From positions 1-10,064 of the forward strand of contig CAZGKW010000077.1 in assembly GCA_964526295.1 (NCBI GenBank): a stretch of DNA of 10,064 nt, read 5' to 3'. Origin of the DNA: CAZGKW01 sp964526295. Lineage in GTDB: Bacteria > Planctomycetota > Phycisphaerae > FEN-1346. A program made the translations under genes and the position numbers. The first letter of the stretch is position 1; each line of letters opens with the position of its first letter. Of this stretch, positions 1-6,583 are shown in pieces. Under the pieces are notes generated by a model. That model saw only the letters and a program-made list of their open reading frames with translations. It was not told the DNA's origin and did not search any database.

Positions 1-563
1 AGCCGCTGGAGCATCTTCTTGACGGCCTCGGCGCCCATGTCGGCGTCGAACTCGGCCCCGTACTGCTCGCGGGCCTGGCGATACTCCTCCTCCGTCAGGA
101 GCTGCTTCTCCTTCAGGGGCGTCGGGCCCGGGTCGACCACCACGTAGTCCTGGAAGTAGATCACCTTCTCCAGGTCGGAGACCTTGATGTCCAGGAGGTT
201 CCCGAGACGCGAGGGCATGGACTTGAAGAACCAGATGTGGACCACGGGGGCGGCCAGGTTGATGTGGCCCATCCGCTTGCGGCGGACGCGGCTGTGGGTG
301 ACTTTGACGCCGCACCGGTCGCAGATCATCCCCTTGTGCTTGGTGCCCTTGTACTTGCCGCAGAAGCATTCCCAGTCGCGCTCGGGACCGAAGATGCGCT
401 CGCAGAACAGGCCGTCCCGCTCGGCCCGATAGGTCCGGTAGTTGATCGTCTCGGGCTTTCGGACCTCGCCGAAGGACCAGCTCCGGATGTCGTTCGGGCT
501 GGCCAGCGAGATGCGGACGCTGCCGTAATCGTTGATCTTCTCGTAGACGTTCTCGATCACCAT
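1..563 (-). CDS. rpoC: DNA-directed RNA polymerase subunit beta', N-terminal part (truncated by window edge)
   Basis: This is the start of the largest RNA polymerase subunit, which builds the clamp and most of the active-site cleft. Only 187 full codons plus two bases are present; the rest lies beyond position 1. The protein opens MVIENVYEKINDYGSVRISL, followed by the conserved segment around residues 24-48 (PNDIRSWSFGEV, then ETINYRTY). The clamp zinc-binding motif is complete: Cys66, Cys68, Cys81 and Cys84, in the CxC...CxxC arrangement of bacterial beta'. The stretch SRVRRKRMGHINLAAPVVHIW (residues 91-111) is also typical. The ATG at 561-563 is preceded by a strong Shine-Dalgarno run (AGGAGGAG) about 9-11 bases upstream, so the start is secure. 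It follows rpoB on the same strand after a 118-base spacer. The catalytic NADFDGD loop is outside the window and cannot be checked. Confidence 0.98.
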   Translation of the reverse strand, partial: MVIENVYEKINDYGSVRISLASPNDIRSWSFGEVRKPETINYRTYRAERDGLFCERIFGPERDWECFCGKYKGTKHKGMICDRCGVKVTHSRVRRKRMGHINLAAPVVHIWFFKSMPSRLGNLLDIKVSDLEKVIYFQDYVVVDPGPTPLKEKQLLTEEEYRQAREQYGAEFDADMGAEAVKKMLQR

Positions 564-681
564 GTGTATCGGCTCCTCCTGCTCCCGGAGTGCCTGGTTG
601 CCTTCCCCTCGCGCCCGGCAAGCCGGGCGGCGAAACGAGCTCACGTTTCTGCCGTGGCCCTGCTGCTGCGTCTCTGCGTCA
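564..681 (-). promoter_or_regulatory. rpoB-rpoC spacer with two adjacent hairpins
   Basis: The 118-base spacer holds two hairpins on the transcript strand. The first (632-649) has 6-bp arms GAAACG/CGTTTC and a 6-base loop. Two bases later the second (612-629) has 7-bp arms CGCCCGG/CCGGGCG around a CUUG loop, a class of unusually stable tetraloop. No U-run follows, so neither is a canonical intrinsic terminator. A role as partial attenuator, RNase processing site or mRNA stabiliser is inference. The rpoC Shine-Dalgarno lies downstream of both and stays outside the stems. Confidence 0.55.
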
Positions 682-3600
682 CTACAGCCTCTTCTTCTCG
701 AGCTGGATGTTCAGGCACAGGCCGCGGACCTCGTTGCACAGGACGTCGAACGAGACGGGCGTCCCGGCTTCGAGGGTGTTGCGGCCCATGACCATGGACT
801 CGTAGATCTTGGTCCGCCCCTCGACGTCGTCGCTCTTGACGGTCAGCAACTCCTGGAGGACGTAGGCGGCGCCGTAGCCTTCGAGGGCCCAGACCTCCAT
901 CTCGCCGAACCGCTGGCCGCCGCTTCGGGCCTTGCCCCCCAGGGGCTGCTGGGTGATCAGGCTGTAGGGGCCCGTGGCCCGGGCGTGGACCTTGTCGTCG
1001 ACCAGGTGGTGAAGCTTCATCATGTAGATATAGCCCGACGTAACGTGCTGATCGAACGGCTCGCCGGTCCGGCCGTCGTAGAGGGTGACCTTGCCGTCGC
1101 GGGGCAGGCCGGCCTCCTCCAGCAGGTCGTGGATGGCGTCCTCCTTGCAGCCGTCGAAGACGGGCGTCAGGGCCTGGAACCCCAGGACCTTGGCGGCCCA
1201 CCCCAGGTGGGTCTCCAGGATCTGCCCGACGTTCATCCGGCTCGGGACGCCCAGCGGGTTCAGCAGGATCTCGACCGGCCGGCCGTCGGGCAGGAACGGC
1301 ATGTCCTCCTCCGGCAGGATCCGGGCGATGACGCCCTTGTTGCCGTGCCGCCCGGCCATCTTGTCGCCCACCGACAGGACCCGCTTGGTGGCGATCCAGA
1401 CCTTGACCATCTCCAGGACGCCGGTGGGCAGCTCGTCGCCCCGCTTCAGGCGGGCCACCTGCCGCTCTTTCTCGTCCAGGAGCTCCTGGATCTTGGGCCA
1501 CTCGCGGCGGACGATCTCGCCGCCCTCCTCGTAGGACTGGCTCCGCGTCTGGACCCTGGCGTAATCGAACCGCTCGACCTGGTCCCGCACCTCGGGGATC
1601 GACTCCGGCTCGCCGTAGGCCACGCCCGTCTCCGGGTCGACGATCTTGGTGTGGAGGGTGGCGTTGAGCTTCTCGACGAGGTCGCGGAACAGGCCGATGA
1701 TCCGGTCGTCCATCTCGCGGGCGATCCGCCGGGCCTCGAGGTTGCGGCGGCGCCGCTCGGAGTCCGACAGGTGGGCCACCCGGCTGTACTTCTGGGCCCC
1801 GATGACGATGCCGTCGGTGCCGCTCGGGATGGTCAGGGAGTCGTTCTTCACGTCCTCGCCGGCGCGTCCGAAGATGGCGTGAAGGAGCTTCTCCTCGGGC
1901 GAGAGCTCGGTCTTGGACTTCGGGGAGACCTTGCCGACGAGGATGTCGCCCGCCCCGACGCGGGTGCCGATGCGGATGATGCCCTCTTCGTCGAGGTTCC
2001 GGAGCTGGCGTTCCGAAACGTTGGGGATGTCGCGGGTGAACTCCTCGCGTCCGAGCTTCGTCTCGCGGACCTCCACCTCGAACTCGTCGATGTGGATGCT
2101 GGTGAACCGGTCGTCCTTCAGGAGCGACTCGGAGACGAGGATGGCGTCCTCGAAGTTGTAGCCGTCCCAGGTCATGAAGGCGACGAGGACGTCGCGCCCC
2201 AGGGCCAGCTCGCCGTCGCGGGTGGCGGCCCCGTCGGCGAGGACCTCGTCCACCCTGACCTTCTGGCCGACGCGGACGATGGGCTTCTGGTTGAGGCAGG
2301 TCCGCTCGTTGAGGCCGACGAATTTCCTCAGGGGATACTCGGTCTCCCACCCGTCGTGGTTCCGGACGACGATCCGCTGGGCGTCGACGTAGGCGACGTC
2401 GCCGGCCTCCTCGGCCCGGACGACCATGCCGGAGTTCTCGGCCACGGGCCGCTCCATGCCGGTCGCGACGATGGGGGGACCGGGCCGCAGCAGGGGCACG
2501 GCCTGGCGCTGCATGTTCGAGCCCATCAGGGCCCGGTTCGCATCGTCGTGCTCCAGGAACGGGATCAGGCTGGCGGCCACGCCGACGAGCTGTTTCGGGC
2601 TGACGTCGACGTACTCGAGGTCCGAGGGCGGGACGCGCTCGAAGTCGCCGCCGACACGGGCGACCACCGAGTCGCCGAGGACCTTCCCGTCGGGCCCGAC
2701 CGGGATGTCGGCGGGGGCCAGGATGTGCCGGACCTCCTCGTCGGCCCGCATGGGACGGATCTGGCCGTTGACCTTCCCCTTCTCGACCTGGCGGTAGGGC
2801 GTGATCAGGAAGCCGTAGGGGTCGACGCTGGCGTAGACGCTGAGCTGGGAGATCAGGCCGATGTTCGTGCCTTCGGGGGTCTCCACGGGGCAGATCCGGC
2901 CGTAGTGCGACGTGTGGACGTCGCGGACCTCGAAGCCGGCCCGCTTGCGGTTGAGGCCCCCCGGCCCGAGGGCCGACAGGCGCCGCTCGTTGGCCAACTG
3001 GGCCAGCGGGTTCGTCTGGTCCACCACCTGCGACAGCTCCGACCGCCCGAAGAAGTACTCGATCGACGACGAGACGCTCTTGGAATTGATCAGCGTCCGC
3101 GGCGTCAGGTCGTTCGGGTCCTTCAGGCTCATCCGCTCCTGGACGGTGCGGCGGAGCTTCAGGAACCCCTTGCGGACCTCGTCGCCGGCCAGCTCGTCGA
3201 TGGTCCGCAGGCGGCGGTTGCCCAGGTCGTCGATGTCGTCGGTGAAGCCGTCGCCGGCCCGGAGCCTGAGGATGTAGCGGAGACACTCGATGAAGTCCTC
3301 CGGCCGGAGGGTCATCTCGGTCTCGGGCACGTCCATGTCGAACTTGCGGTTGAGGCGGAAGCGGCCGACACGGCCCAGGCGATACCGATTCGGGTCGTAG
3401 AACTTCTCCTGGAAGAGCTGCTTGGCTTTTTCAAGGTTCGGCGGGTTGCCGACGCGCAGCCGTCCGTAGATGTAGAGAATGGCCGCCTCGTAGGGCGGGT
3501 CCTCGGAGTCCTTGGTCTTATCCTCGGCCAGGGTGGTCAGGATCAGCGGGTCGCAGTGGGGGTCGGCGACGACCTCCATCTGCTTGATGTCGGAGTTGCG

Positions 3601-4383
3601 GATCTGGTCCCACGTCTCGCCGACCTGCTGGCCGGCCTCCAGGATGACCTCGCCGGTGTCCTTGTCGACGACCGGCCCGACGACGTACATGTCCTGGATC
3701 GGCGTGCCTCGCTTCACCTGCGACAGGCGGAGGAGCTTCGTCTCGTAGAACAGGCGGATGATCGTCTCGGTGTCGGCGTACTGGGGGTCCATGGCCCGGA
3801 GGTAGCTCGTGACGGGGATCTTCGAGGACTGGTCGATCCGCATCTGGAGGATGTCCTTTTTCGAGACGTTGACCTCGATCCAGGACCCCCGCTCGGGGAT
3901 GATGCGGCAGGAGTGGAGCCTCCGGTCGCCGGACTCCAGCTCCATCGAAAAGTCCACGCCGGGCGAGCGGTGGAGCTGGCTGACGATCACCCGCTCGGCC
4001 CCGTTGATGACGAACTCCCCGCCGCCCATCATGATGGGCAGCTCGCCGACGTACACCTCCTCCTCCATCGGCTCCGGATAGGCCGTCCCCGACAGCCGGA
4101 CCGTCACCCGGAAGGGCCGGGCGTAGGTCAGGCGGAGCTGCCGGCACTGGTCGGGCGTGTAGCGGGGCCGGCCCAGGCGGTAGGAGAGGTAGTCGAGCTG
4201 GAGGCTCCCATCGTAGCTCGTGATGGGGAACACCTCGCGAAGGACGGCCTCGAGGCCCGAATCGTCCCGCTGGTCGGGCTCAAGGTCGGCCTGGAGGAAC
4301 TCGGCGTAGGAGCGGGTCTGGATCTCCGTCAGATTGGGGATATCCATGACTTCGCCGACGCGGCCAAAGTTGCGTCGTTCCAT
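682..4383 (-). CDS. rpoB: DNA-directed RNA polymerase subunit beta
   Basis: Second-largest RNA polymerase subunit, forming one side of the DNA/RNA cleft; 1233 residues from the ATG at 4381-4383, within the range of the shorter bacterial beta subunits (E. coli has 1342 with lineage insertions). Visible landmarks: the N-terminal IPNLTEIQTRSYAEF; the protrusion segment GGGEFVINGAERVIVSQLHRSPG; the rifampicin/fork region at residues 446-472 followed by SALGPGGL and RAGFEVRDVH; and GDKMAGRHGNKG at residues 1006-1017, which lies near the active site. The C-terminus is SFDVLCNEVRGLCLNIQLEKKRL-like and ends at a TAG. An in-frame GTG nine bases upstream (4390-4392) could give three extra residues, but it sits inside the GAGGTG Shine-Dalgarno of the ATG, so the ATG is preferred. 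The E. coli His526 position is Asn (residue 465), which is linked to rifampicin resistance elsewhere. Confidence 0.98.
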   Translation of the reverse strand: MERRNFGRVGEVMDIPNLTEIQTRSYAEFLQADLEPDQRDDSGLEAVLREVFPITSYDGSLQLDYLSYRLGRPRYTPDQCRQLRLTYARPFRVTVRLSGTAYPEPMEEEVYVGELPIMMGGGEFVINGAERVIVSQLHRSPGVDFSMELESGDRRLHSCRIIPERGSWIEVNVSKKDILQMRIDQSSKIPVTSYLRAMDPQYADTETIIRLFYETKLLRLSQVKRGTPIQDMYVVGPVVDKDTGEVILEAGQQVGETWDQIRNSDIKQMEVVADPHCDPLILTTLAEDKTKDSEDPPYEAAILYIYGRLRVGNPPNLEKAKQLFQEKFYDPNRYRLGRVGRFRLNRKFDMDVPETEMTLRPEDFIECLRYILRLRAGDGFTDDIDDLGNRRLRTIDELAGDEVRKGFLKLRRTVQERMSLKDPNDLTPRTLINSKSVSSSIEYFFGRSELSQVVDQTNPLAQLANERRLSALGPGGLNRKRAGFEVRDVHTSHYGRICPVETPEGTNIGLISQLSVYASVDPYGFLITPYRQVEKGKVNGQIRPMRADEEVRHILAPADIPVGPDGKVLGDSVVARVGGDFERVPPSDLEYVDVSPKQLVGVAASLIPFLEHDDANRALMGSNMQRQAVPLLRPGPPIVATGMERPVAENSGMVVRAEEAGDVAYVDAQRIVVRNHDGWETEYPLRKFVGLNERTCLNQKPIVRVGQKVRVDEVLADGAATRDGELALGRDVLVAFMTWDGYNFEDAILVSESLLKDDRFTSIHIDEFEVEVRETKLGREEFTRDIPNVSERQLRNLDEEGIIRIGTRVGAGDILVGKVSPKSKTELSPEEKLLHAIFGRAGEDVKNDSLTIPSGTDGIVIGAQKYSRVAHLSDSERRRRNLEARRIAREMDDRIIGLFRDLVEKLNATLHTKIVDPETGVAYGEPESIPEVRDQVERFDYARVQTRSQSYEEGGEIVRREWPKIQELLDEKERQVARLKRGDELPTGVLEMVKVWIATKRVLSVGDKMAGRHGNKGVIARILPEEDMPFLPDGRPVEILLNPLGVPSRMNVGQILETHLGWAAKVLGFQALTPVFDGCKEDAIHDLLEEAGLPRDGKVTLYDGRTGEPFDQHVTSGYIYMMKLHHLVDDKVHARATGPYSLITQQPLGGKARSGGQRFGEMEVWALEGYGAAYVLQELLTVKSDDVEGRTKIYESMVMGRNTLEAGTPVSFDVLCNEVRGLCLNIQLEKKRL

Positions 4384-4389
4384 GCGTGT

Positions 4390-4395
4390 CACCTC
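4390..4395 (-). promoter_or_regulatory. Ribosome binding site deciding the rpoB start
   Basis: GAGGTG on the minus strand lies six bases upstream of the rpoB ATG at 4383. The upstream alternative GTG start overlaps this motif and has only a distant AGGA of its own, so the motif argues for the shorter protein. Confidence 0.6.
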
Positions 4396-4424
4396 GGATC
4401 CGTGTCCTGCGGGTTCGGGTTCGG

Positions 4425-4455
4425 CGCCGAAGGCGTGAAGTGGGCGCGCAGCGCC
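4425..4455 (-). promoter_or_regulatory. Hairpins in the putative rpoB leader
   Basis: Two small perfect stems lie just downstream of the TATAAT: GGCGC/GCGCC with a 3-base loop (4443-4455), and CGCC/GGCG around TTC (4425-4435). Either could attenuate or stabilise the rpoB leader. No U-tract follows. In this GC-rich context short stems are expected by chance, so confidence is low. Confidence 0.25.
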
Positions 4456-4469
4456 ACCGCACCGATTCC

Positions 4470-4475
4470 ATTATA
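4470..4475 (-). promoter_or_regulatory. Candidate internal promoter -10 box for rpoBC
   Basis: A perfect TATAAT stands out in very GC-rich DNA about 90 bases before the rpoB start. A TTGACC hexamer (4483-4488) lies upstream, but only seven bases separate the two, far from the usual 16-18, and no good -35 box is seen at normal spacing. No TGn extended -10 precedes it. An internal promoter between rplL and rpoB is plausible because expression of polymerase and ribosomal proteins is often uncoupled here, but this is inference from one hexamer. Confidence 0.35.
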
Positions 4476-4510
4476 CGCCGCCGGTCAAGGGGGCGCGCAG
4501 ACCCGAAGCG

Positions 4511-4530
4511 GGGCACCGGCAGACCGGCCC
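4511..4530 (-). promoter_or_regulatory. Possible attenuator-like hairpin after rplL
   Basis: On the transcript strand GGGCCGG and CCG-GT-GCCC pair with a two-base bulge around a short TCTG loop, about 50 bases after the rplL stop. A second possible stem, CCCG/CGGG, follows directly. No U-run follows, so complete termination is unlikely. The position matches where rplL-rpoB attenuation is known in enterobacteria, but function here is unproven. Confidence 0.25.
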
Positions 4531-4582
4531 GCCGCGGCCCGCTCCAGATCGACCCATCCCGGAATCGACGGCCAGGAGCAAG

Positions 4583-5005
4583 CTATTTCAGCTCCACGCT
4601 GGCTCCGGCTTCCTCGAGCTTCTTCTTGACCTCTTCGGCCTCTTCCTTCGGAACGCCTTCTCGGACGGCCTTGGGGGCGCTCTCGACGAGGTCCTTGGCT
4701 TCCTTCAGGCCCAGGCTGGTGACCTCCCGGACGGCCTTGATGACGGGGATCTTCTTGTCGCCGATGCCCGTGAGGACCACGTCGAACGCGTCCTTCTCCT
4801 CCTCGGCGGCCGCGGCTTCGGCCCCGCCGGCCATGGGCATGGCCATGCCCACCGCGGCGGGCGCCGCCGCCTTGATCCCATGCACCTCTTCCAGGTAGTC
4901 GCCCAGCTCCTTGGCCTCCAGGACGCTCAGGGCCACGATCCCGTCGCCGAGCTCCTTGATCTTGTCGCTGAAGGTCCGTTCCGCCACAGCTGTCTCTTCC
5001 GCCAT
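4583..5005 (-). CDS. rplL: 50S ribosomal protein L7/L12
   Basis: Stalk protein, present in several copies per ribosome, that recruits translation GTPases such as EF-Tu, EF-G and IF2. The product has 140 residues, longer than the usual ~120. An N-terminal dimerisation/L10-binding domain spans about residues 11-45 (FSDKIKELGDGIVALSVLEAKELGDYLEE), after a ~10-residue Glu/Ala extension. A flexible hinge at ~46-70 is rich in Ala, Gly, Met and Glu. The C-terminal factor-binding domain (~71-140) carries the conserved IPVIKAVREVT and LGLKEAKDLVESAPKAVREG segments and ends EEAGASVELK. The ATG at 5003-5005 has GGAGG eight bases upstream. The reading frame stays open further upstream, but no family similarity exists there, so the longer form is rejected. 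It follows rplJ after 91 bases. Confidence 0.97.
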   Translation of the reverse strand: MAEETAVAERTFSDKIKELGDGIVALSVLEAKELGDYLEEVHGIKAAAPAAVGMAMPMAGGAEAAAAEEEKDAFDVVLTGIGDKKIPVIKAVREVTSLGLKEAKDLVESAPKAVREGVPKEEAEEVKKKLEEAGASVELK

Positions 5006-5035
5006 GCTAAGTGCCTCCGATTGTACGTGACTCGC

Positions 5036-5050
5036 CGCCTCGGTCAGGCG
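5036..5050 (-). promoter_or_regulatory. Small hairpin in the rplJ-rplL spacer
   Basis: CGCCT/AGGCG arms (5 bp) enclose a GACCG loop, about 30 bases before the rplL start. It leaves the rplL Shine-Dalgarno free. A contribution to the extra translation or stability needed for the multicopy L7/L12 is possible, but no evidence beyond position supports it. Confidence 0.25.
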
Positions 5051-5096
5051 ACGATGCAACTCGTATCCGTTCGTCCGCGTCCCCGCGGCGCGACAG

Positions 5097-5807
5097 CTAG
5101 CCTTCGTCCTTCTCACCGGTCTCGGCCGACGGCTCGGCCTGCTCCTTGGCCTCGTCCGGTGCCTCAGCCTTCTCCTCCGCCTCTTCCGCTGCCTGGGCGG
5201 GGGCTTCCGCTTCCTTCTCCTCTTCAGCCGGTGCGGCAGACTCGGCGGCCGGGCCCTCGGTGTCCTCGCCCTGGTCGGTCTCCGCCGCAGCACCCTCTTC
5301 GCGGCCCTCGATCTCGCGGACCTGCCCCAGAATCCGGGTCACCGGGGCCGTCGCCAGGGAGACCACCCGGCCCACCTGGCCCAGGACCCGCCCGACCGCC
5401 ATGGCGATCAACTGCTCCCGGCCCGGCATCTTCGACAGGGCTTCCATGTCGGCCGAGCTCAGCACGCGGCCTTCCAGGTACCCGCCGCGGACCTCCAACT
5501 GCGGCACGTCGTCCGCCTCGTCCGCGAGGACCTTGGCGATGTCGACGAGGTCGGCCTCGCCCCAGACCAGCGTCGAGGGCCCCGCGACCAGCTCGGCGGC
5601 GTCGGCCAGGCCCACCTCGGCGAGCGCCAGGCGGCACAGGCGGTTCTGGACGACCATCGCCTGGACGCCCCGGTCGCGCAGCGTGCTGCGAAGCGCCGTC
5701 ATCTGCTCGACGTCCACGCCCTGGGTGTCGATGACGGCCAGGCCGCTGACGCCCTCGAAGCGGTCGCGGTACTGCTTGACCATCTGTTTCTTGATGAAGC
5801 GGCTCAT
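5097..5807 (-). CDS. rplJ: 50S ribosomal protein L10 with long acidic C-terminal tail
   Basis: L10 anchors L7/L12 dimers to the ribosome at the stalk base and, in other bacteria, represses its own operon. The product has 236 residues against about 165-180 in most bacteria. The core (1-~166) matches the family: SRFIKKQMVKQYRDRF at the N-terminus, the region LRSTLRDRGVQAMVVQNRLCRLAL (residues 39-62), LVWGEADLVDIAKVLADEA, and a C-terminal helix around VTRILGQVREIEGREE that should bind L7/L12. Residues ~167-236 are almost entirely Glu, Ala, Pro, Lys and Asp, low in complexity and predicted disordered. The ATG at 5805-5807 has GAGGG six bases upstream, and this motif overlaps the rplA stop codon, so translation is probably coupled to rplA. 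The gap to rplA is only 9 bases. Confidence 0.96.
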   Translation of the reverse strand: MSRFIKKQMVKQYRDRFEGVSGLAVIDTQGVDVEQMTALRSTLRDRGVQAMVVQNRLCRLALAEVGLADAAELVAGPSTLVWGEADLVDIAKVLADEADDVPQLEVRGGYLEGRVLSSADMEALSKMPGREQLIAMAVGRVLGQVGRVVSLATAPVTRILGQVREIEGREEGAAAETDQGEDTEGPAAESAAPAEEEKEAEAPAQAAEEAEEKAEAPDEAKEQAEPSAETGEKDEG

Positions 5808-5816
5808 CGCGTTCCC

Positions 5817-6515
5817 TCACACGCCGATCGGCAGGCTCTTCAGGTCCAGCGGGATGCCCGGGCTCATCGTGGCCGCCAGGACGGCCTTCTGGAAGAACTG
5901 TCCCCGGGCCACGGCGGGCCGGCCCTTTCGAATGTGGTCGACGAACGCCCGGACGTTCTCGCAGAGGGCCCCGTCGTCGAAGCTGACCCGCCCGACGACG
6001 GCGTGGATGTTGCCCCCGGAATCGTTCCGGTACTCCAGCTTCCCGGCCGTGAAGTCGGCCACGAGCTGGGCCACGTCCGGGCCGATGGTGCCCGCCTTGG
6101 GGGTGGGCATTTTGCCCTGGGGCCCGAGGATGCGGCCGAGCTTCGCCACGTCGCGCATCACCTGGGGATGGGCCACCGCCACGTCGAAGTCGGCCCATCC
6201 GCCCTGGATCTTCTCGATCAGGTCCGCCCCGCCGGCCTCCACGGCCCCGGCCTTTTTGGCCTCCTCGACCTGCTCCTCCGGGCAGAACGCGACGACCCGC
6301 CGCGACTTGCCCAGGCCCGCCGGCAGCGTGAACGACCCCCGGAGCTGCTGGTCGCTCTGCCTCGGGTCGATTCCGAGCTTCATGTGCAGCTCGACCGTCT
6401 GGTCGAACTTCGGCTGGGGCAGGCGCTTCAGGACCTTGACGGCCTCTTCGAGCTCGTACAGGGGCTTCTTAAGCTCCCGCCGAGCCATGCGAAACCGTTT
6501 TCCGTGTGCTGGCAT
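5817..6515 (-). CDS. rplA: 50S ribosomal protein L1
   Basis: L1 forms the mobile stalk next to the ribosomal E site, binds 23S rRNA and helps release deacylated tRNA; in several bacteria it also represses translation of the rplK-rplA mRNA. The product has 232 residues, the normal length (E. coli 234). Conserved points include KFDQTVELHMKLGIDPRQSD (residues 36-55), RGSFTLPAGLGK (59-70), the family signature LGRILGPQGKMPTPKAGTI (residues 126-144), and the EYRNDSGGNIHAVVGRVSF segment. The ATG at 6513-6515 (MPAHGKRF...) is preceded by GGAGG four bases upstream, rather tight but good. The frame is open far upstream through rplK in another frame, without family similarity. The stop is 9 bases before rplJ; rplK lies 68 bases upstream. 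Confidence 0.97.
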   Translation of the reverse strand: MPAHGKRFRMARRELKKPLYELEEAVKVLKRLPQPKFDQTVELHMKLGIDPRQSDQQLRGSFTLPAGLGKSRRVVAFCPEEQVEEAKKAGAVEAGGADLIEKIQGGWADFDVAVAHPQVMRDVAKLGRILGPQGKMPTPKAGTIGPDVAQLVADFTAGKLEYRNDSGGNIHAVVGRVSFDDGALCENVRAFVDHIRKGRPAVARGQFFQKAVLAATMSPGIPLDLKSLPIGV

Positions 6516-6583
6516 GGTGCCTCCGTGGTCCGAGCCCCGCAGCCGCGGTCGGCCGGCGGGTCCCACCAAAGGTCGCTCTCGCG

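Noticed and set aside
641..3286. Second minus-strand open frame inside rpoB in another phase
   Set aside because: Composition is Arg/Pro/Gly/Ala/His-rich, typical of an off-frame reading of a GC-rich gene; no domain is recognisable.
562..4629. Very long open frame on the plus strand covering all of rpoB in antisense
   Set aside because: It has no recognisable protein family and is Asp/Val/Leu/Gly/His-rich in the way expected from the complement of GC-rich coding DNA. rpoB on the other strand accounts for the sequence fully.
5020..5048. TACAAT/CTGACC pair just before rplL as a promoter
   Set aside because: A transcript starting there would begin at or inside the rplL ribosome site (5014-5018), so it could not be translated normally; the boxes are also only partial matches.
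5100..5290. Possible frameshift or repeat expansion creating the L10 tail
   Set aside because: The tail continues in frame to a proper stop, keeps a coherent acidic composition and is not a simple tandem repeat, so it is treated as genuine.
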